Below, piece by piece: positions 7,101 to 7,785 of a DNA stretch of 7,785 bases. The position numbers were made by a program, and so were the translations under genes. The stretch lies in the NCBI GenBank assembly GCA_046758865.1, contig JBHIBD010000086.1:1-7785 (forward strand). The letters run 5' to 3'. Within the stretch, counting starts at the first letter, position 1; the number at the start of each line of letters is the position of its first letter. The stretch is from JBHIBD01 sp046758865 (lineage in GTDB: Bacteria; Planctomycetota; Brocadiia; Brocadiales; Bathyanammoxibiaceae). The notes beneath the pieces were generated by a model that searched no databases, was not told where the DNA came from, and worked only from the letters and a program-made list of their open reading frames with translations.

Positions 7101-7785
7101 ATCCAGACAACGTAAAGGCAAGAGAGGCCCTAGAGAAGGCCCTTAAAAAGGAAGTACTTGTTGCTGAGGAAGGTGTTACGCAACAAAAGGTCTCCGGAAA
7201 AACGGAAGCAGTTGCTCCCTCGCCTGTTGAGGTAGAGAGGGAGCACCTCCCTGAGATTCCTTCTCCGGAGGAATTTGGGCCAACTACCCCCACAAAAGAG
7301 GAAGAGGAATTTAGACCCTCAGTTGCCGAGCTTACCCCTTCACCCGCCCCCGAGGTAAAGGTGAAGGAAGAGAAGACGTCCGTTGTCGAGGCAGATGTTT
7401 CTGAAAAGAAGGGGGAGGGTGTATCTCATCATGCCCTGGGTCTGAGATACCTCCAAAAGGGCATGCATGATGAGGCTATCCGGGAGCTGAAGCTCGCCCT
7501 GGCAGATGACCCCAAGAATGCAGAGGTCTATTTTGACCTTGGGAGGGCATACCAGAGGGCCAAGAAGCCGAGAGAGGCCTTCTCTGCGTACAGGGAGGCC
7601 ATGAAGATCGACCCAAGCGACGAGAATGTGGGCTTCTTACTGAGTACCTTAACGGGTATGAAGGGGACGGTTAAGAGATATCCTCCTGCAACCCCCTCAC
7701 CGGAGGAGCCAAGCCCCCCGGCTGTTGAGGTTACCCCTTCACCCGCCCCCGAGGTAAAGGTGAAGGAAGAGAAGACGTCCGTTGT
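4178..7785 (+). CDS. Giant exported TPR solenoid protein, 3'-truncated by the window end
   Basis: At least 1202 codons, with no stop before the window edge. ATG at 4178 has a CGGAG site 8 nt upstream and opens a signal peptide (hydrophobic at about 4-20, cleavage probably after LWA at 21). Twenty-eight contiguous TPRs fill residues 25-978. All are 34 residues except TPR 21, which has 36; this phase holds exactly across the array. A helix and an acidic Pro/Glu/Lys linker (about 979-1080) follow, then TPRs 29-30 (about 1081-1148). A second linker begins to repeat the first: TPSPAPEVKVKEEKTSVV appears at both 1053-1070 and the window end. No catalytic domain is seen, so a role as a large binding scaffold, probably periplasmic or surface-associated, is inferred. 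It could serve the secretin/ATPase machine encoded upstream, a different envelope process, or be a glycosyltransferase-like protein whose catalytic domain lies beyond the edge. The N-terminus is paralogous to the preceding 249-aa protein. Confidence 0.92.
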   Translation, partial: MKKYFLIMVIAFSLEGTFLWAQDAINYHNNLGLAYVRHGLLEEAIMEWKEVLKLNPNQPEPHYNLGLAYYLKGRYEDALLEYKKAIEIRGDYIQAHHNLGILYYKKNLYDDAITEWNEVIRLRPDDSEAYYDLGLTYYKKGLFENSIHNFETAIEFDPDFTEAYHNLGRIYLKKGDLKSAEIALKKVIELDPSSAKAHTDLAHLYTQQGMRNEAIPHYKKAVDIKPYTPEPLTNLGILLEETGQLDEAIVHYEAAIDANPLYVPAYFNLGGVYEGRGQMERALGVYKQALTISPDSTEALLAIARLYYKKGLFDDSIQCLQKVVKKMPGEAELYYNLALNYYRTNDLEEAISHFNKAISINPEFADAYHGLARVYLERGFLDKAILELKKAISANPFVAGFQNDLGVVYAQKGMFDKAIYYYSMAQEFNPKDPIIHYNLATLWAQHGLLDEAEAGYEKVVEINPNSALAYSSLGVIHRMKGRIEDAISSWKKALEIDPKNAEPYENLASTLAEMGRTEEALEYWTQAIKISPNNPNLYTGLGLCYMDMEGIDEAVQMWRKALEINSQHLEARVHLALALEKKGLDDEAFLEWKTILEANPDNLVAYWSLGSLSRTRGQMDEAIAWFRKAIEISPNYSGAHKSLAQIYEEKGDLAKALGEWQWAVKLTPGDAEAHYRLGEVYYKLDRLDEALLACKRALELEPNNAKLHASLGRYYLKRGEAGTTEAVKAHIKALTLDPKLAESHYSLGLIYQEKGLYDVAMREFFMAKEENPDNPEIRRVLGKALAKQGRLDEAIKEYQDALEMGPGDEELYYQLGLVYTEKGMLDVALQQYLKAVEINPQFSMAYYEAGNIYGRKGRLVEGVTAYRKALEINPHLPRIHRAMADLYAAKGFLQEATTYYLNALELSPKEADLLSDLASLFRQKGDFDSAVGYYKEALEIRPGDSELHCLLGHVYREKGLAEEAVSEYQKALDLDPDNVKAREALEKALKKEVLVAEEGVTQQKVSGKTEAVAPSPVEVEREHLPEIPSPEEFGPTTPTKEEEEFRPSVAELTPSPAPEVKVKEEKTSVVEADVSEKKGEGVSHHALGLRYLQKGMHDEAIRELKLALADDPKNAEVYFDLGRAYQRAKKPREAFSAYREAMKIDPSDENVGFLLSTLTGMKGTVKRYPPATPSPEEPSPPAVEVTPSPAPEVKVKEEKTSV
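4250..7111 (+). repeat. Array of 28 contiguous TPR-coding units (about 102 bp each)
   Basis: The period is protein-level: every 34 codons the pattern of a small/aromatic-N-L-G turn, Y, K-G, D/E-A-I, Y/W, A-hydrophobic-E-hydrophobic, x-P-x recurs. The nucleotide units have diverged and I see no perfect long repeats inside the array, which argues for old duplication with purifying selection on the fold. Unit 21 (6290-6397) carries two additional codons, the only phase change. Units 14-19 share a tryptophan signature. Confidence 0.9.
7332..7386 (+). repeat. 55-bp perfect direct repeat, copy 1
   Basis: This is identical base for base to 7731-7785, in the same reading frame, 399 bp (133 codons) apart. 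It encodes the linker segment TPSPAPEVKVKEEKTSVV. The base immediately before each copy differs (C at 7331, G at 7730), so the identity starts exactly here. Confidence 0.97.
7731..7785 (+). repeat. 55-bp perfect direct repeat, copy 2, ending at the window edge
   Basis: Second copy of the segment at 7332-7386. It stops at the last base of the window, so the true repeat may extend further. It lies in the proline/acidic linker after TPR 30 and suggests that the linker plus TPR-pair cassette is duplicated downstream. Confidence 0.97.

Overview
This window is a single, tightly packed, plus-strand gene cluster of an uncultured-looking Gram-negative (double-membrane) bacterium. The diderm assignment rests on a secretin C-terminus at the left edge and on three consecutive secreted TPR proteins beside a type II secretion/type IV pilus ATPase. 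No rRNA, tRNA, mobile element, CRISPR array, terminator or clear promoter is visible. The sequence alone does not fix the phylum. Long TPR proteins next to a PilB/GspE/MshE-type ATPase are seen in several deep-branching groups (for example Desulfobacterota, Nitrospirota, Omnitrophota or Planctomycetota relatives), and I would not choose among them.

Layout: (1) 1-105, last 34 codons of a secretin (outer-membrane channel) gene; (2) 127-1641, a 504-aa exported protein with a TTG start, three and a quarter copies of a 42-aa repeat built on an EKDFD motif, a charged/proline-rich linker and five C-terminal TPRs; (3) 1646-3391, a complete 581-aa GspE/PilB/MshE-family assembly ATPase with intact Walker A, Asp box, Walker B, His box and tetracysteine motifs but an eroded c-di-GMP-type N-terminal motif; (4) 3401-4150, a 249-aa exported TPR protein; (5) 4178 to the window end, a giant exported TPR protein open at its 3' end. 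In the visible 1202 codons of the giant gene there are 28 uninterrupted TPRs, an acidic/proline-rich linker, two more TPRs, and the start of a second copy of the linker. Gaps between genes are 21, 4, 9 and 27 bp, so a single operon is likely.

How the parts may work together (inference): secretin, then TPR protein, then ATPase resembles the mshL-(mshM)-mshN-mshE order of MSHA-type pilus operons. The ATPase would power a type IV filament or pseudopilus from the cytoplasmic side, the secretin would be the exit pore, and the exported TPR proteins would be periplasmic scaffolds or adaptors. The unusual part is the block after the ATPase. Where a platform-protein gene (mshG/gspF/pilC) is usually expected there are two paralogous exported TPR proteins, the second enormously expanded.

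The window ends exactly at the last base of a 55-bp perfect direct repeat whose first copy lies 399 bp upstream in the same gene and the same frame. This suggests that the giant gene contains further repeated cassettes and that the window edge is an assembly break rather than a biological boundary.
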